From assembly GCF_021442385.1 (NCBI RefSeq), contig NZ_MUZA01000033.1, positions 1-62,788 of the forward strand: a DNA stretch of 62,788 nt. Reading direction: 5' to 3'. Both the position numbers and the translations under genes were made by a program. The stretch's first letter is position 1. Each line of letters begins with the position of its first letter. Below the pieces are notes generated by a model, which saw only the letters and a program-made list of their open reading frames with translations, did no database searches and was not told where the DNA came from. Below, piece after piece: positions 61,974-62,788 of the stretch. The stretch is from Micromonospora sp. MH99. GTDB taxonomy: Bacteria > Actinomycetota > Actinomycetes > Mycobacteriales > Micromonosporaceae.

Positions 61974-62788
61974 TCAGCCCAGCCGGGCCACCGCGGCGCG
62001 CAGTCGGGCCAGGTCGCGACGCCGCCGCTCGTAGCTGGCGGCCAGCCCGATCAGCGCCAGCCCGCCGGCACCCAGGTAGATCCACCGGGGCAGCAGGTCC
62101 CAGCCACGGGCGATCTCGTGCAGCGCCAGGACCGCCAGCACCGCACCGCCGAGCAGCACGGGAGCCTGCCAGCGGCGGCTCGCGCCGGCCAGCACCACGC
62201 CCAGCGCCGCCGCCCCGAGCAGCAACCGTCGCCACGGCTGCGGATCCGGCCCGGCCAGCACCGACACCAGGCTCGGCAGCAGCGCCGCGACCAGCCCCGG
62301 GCCGAGCGCCGGCCAACTGGTCAGCCCCGGCCGGGTCCGCAACGCCAGCAGGCCCGCGCCGAGGGCGAGCCCCGCGGCCGGCAACGTGTACGCCTCCACC
62401 ACACTCACCCCGCCGGCGGCGAGCAGCACCCACGCCCCGATCAACTCGCTGCCCGCGGCGATCGCGGCGAACCGCCACCGTCGACCGGCCGGCTCCCCCC
62501 GGCGCAGCAGCCGCAGCGCGACGGCTGCTCCCCACAGCACGCAGACTGTCGCGAGCTGCTGCGCCACCTCGACGGTGAGCGCCGCGGCCACCCCCGTCAC
62601 CGCCTGCGCGGCGGCATCCAGCACCCGCCCGACCGGTGCCCGCCGGCACCGACCCCCGCCGCCACCAGCAGCGTGCCCTCGGCCGCGAGCGTGCCGGACC
62701 GGGTGGCCAGGAGCACCGCCACGCCGGCCACGGCCAGCACCGCCCCCACGGGCACGGCGATCGACGCGAGCGCCGGGCGGGGCGCCAC
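61974..62788 (-). pseudogene. Large membrane protein C-terminal part, probable frameshift, cut by window edge
   Basis: The minus-strand frame from 62624 gives 216 residues of clustered hydrophobic helices ending RWIYLGAGGLALIGLAASYE and a basic tail, like the C-terminus of large actinobacterial multi-helix membrane proteins. In another frame the first 47 codons from the window edge also encode two hydrophobic helices (ASIAVPVGAVLAVAGVAVLL and TLLVAAGVGAG). Inserting one base near 62642-62648 joins the two into one frame. So a frameshift or a sequencing error is likely. The N-terminal part is outside the window. Confidence 0.55.

Overview
The window is very GC-rich (about 72-73 %), densely packed actinobacterial chromosome. 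Four things suggest a Micromonosporaceae member close to Micromonospora: the argS-lysA-hom-thrC...thrB-rho order, an Arg/Asp-repeat Rho, a DUF397/XRE pair, and CBM2-GH18 chitinases. The genus is an inference. No complete insertion sequence, prophage, CRISPR array or rRNA operon was seen.

Layout. 1-15.2 kb, all minus strand: start of a secreted protein, rho, thrB, then an MFS exporter, a NodB-type deacetylase and an RND pump lying between thrB and thrC, then thrC, hom, lysA and argS (Asp-family amino acid synthesis plus Arg-tRNA synthetase). 15.2-19.6 kb: DUF3105 and DUF305 membrane proteins, a degenerate IS630-type transposase-derived gene, tRNA-Arg(CCG) with its terminator, and a WYL regulator divergent from a VOC protein. 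19.6-31.5 kb, transport, resistance and repair: an internally duplicated membrane transporter with a divergent TetR and operator; a UvrA-like ABC protein with an AraC regulator; a LigD-type polymerase coupled to a DHA2 efflux pump, with a divergent HxlR; and a TetR with twin operators upstream of an MMPL transporter. 31.5-35.4 kb: erythromycin-esterase-like protein, DUF2795, an Erm-type rRNA methylase with an attenuator-like leader, and a Gfo/Idh oxidoreductase. 35.8-45 kb: two small membrane proteins, FabG-type SDR, TreS-like GH13, DUF1349, DedA, two secreted GH18 chitinases, a second YidC and a DUF6412 protein. 45-53.8 kb: YbdK ligase, CoA-disulfide-reductase-like enzyme, LacI regulator, a sugar isomerase/kinase operon, a deaminase, an APH-like kinase and an Nei glycosylase. 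53.8-62.8 kb: DUF397/XRE pair divergent from two tiny coupled genes, a disordered membrane protein, ddaH-rocD, FHA-PCD, an acyl desaturase, and a probably frameshifted membrane protein at the window edge.

Genes working together: hom/thrC/thrB make threonine from aspartate semialdehyde and lysA makes lysine from diaminopimelate. ddaH-rocD would send methylated arginine to citrulline and ornithine to glutamate semialdehyde. The AGE-family isomerase plus PfkB kinase would turn mannose (or a similar aldose) into fructose 6-phosphate under LacI control. Several regulators sit next to clear palindromic operators.

The most notable non-coding signals are long intergenic palindromes of at least two families (near 0.3 and 56.8 kb; near 31.5, 34.3 and 48.9 kb, with other long palindromes at 16.9 and 35.5 kb). 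Others are the three-segment leader of the Erm gene, a 44-codon ORF abutting the isomerase start, and three hairpins plus a pyrimidine tract at 56.5-56.8 kb.
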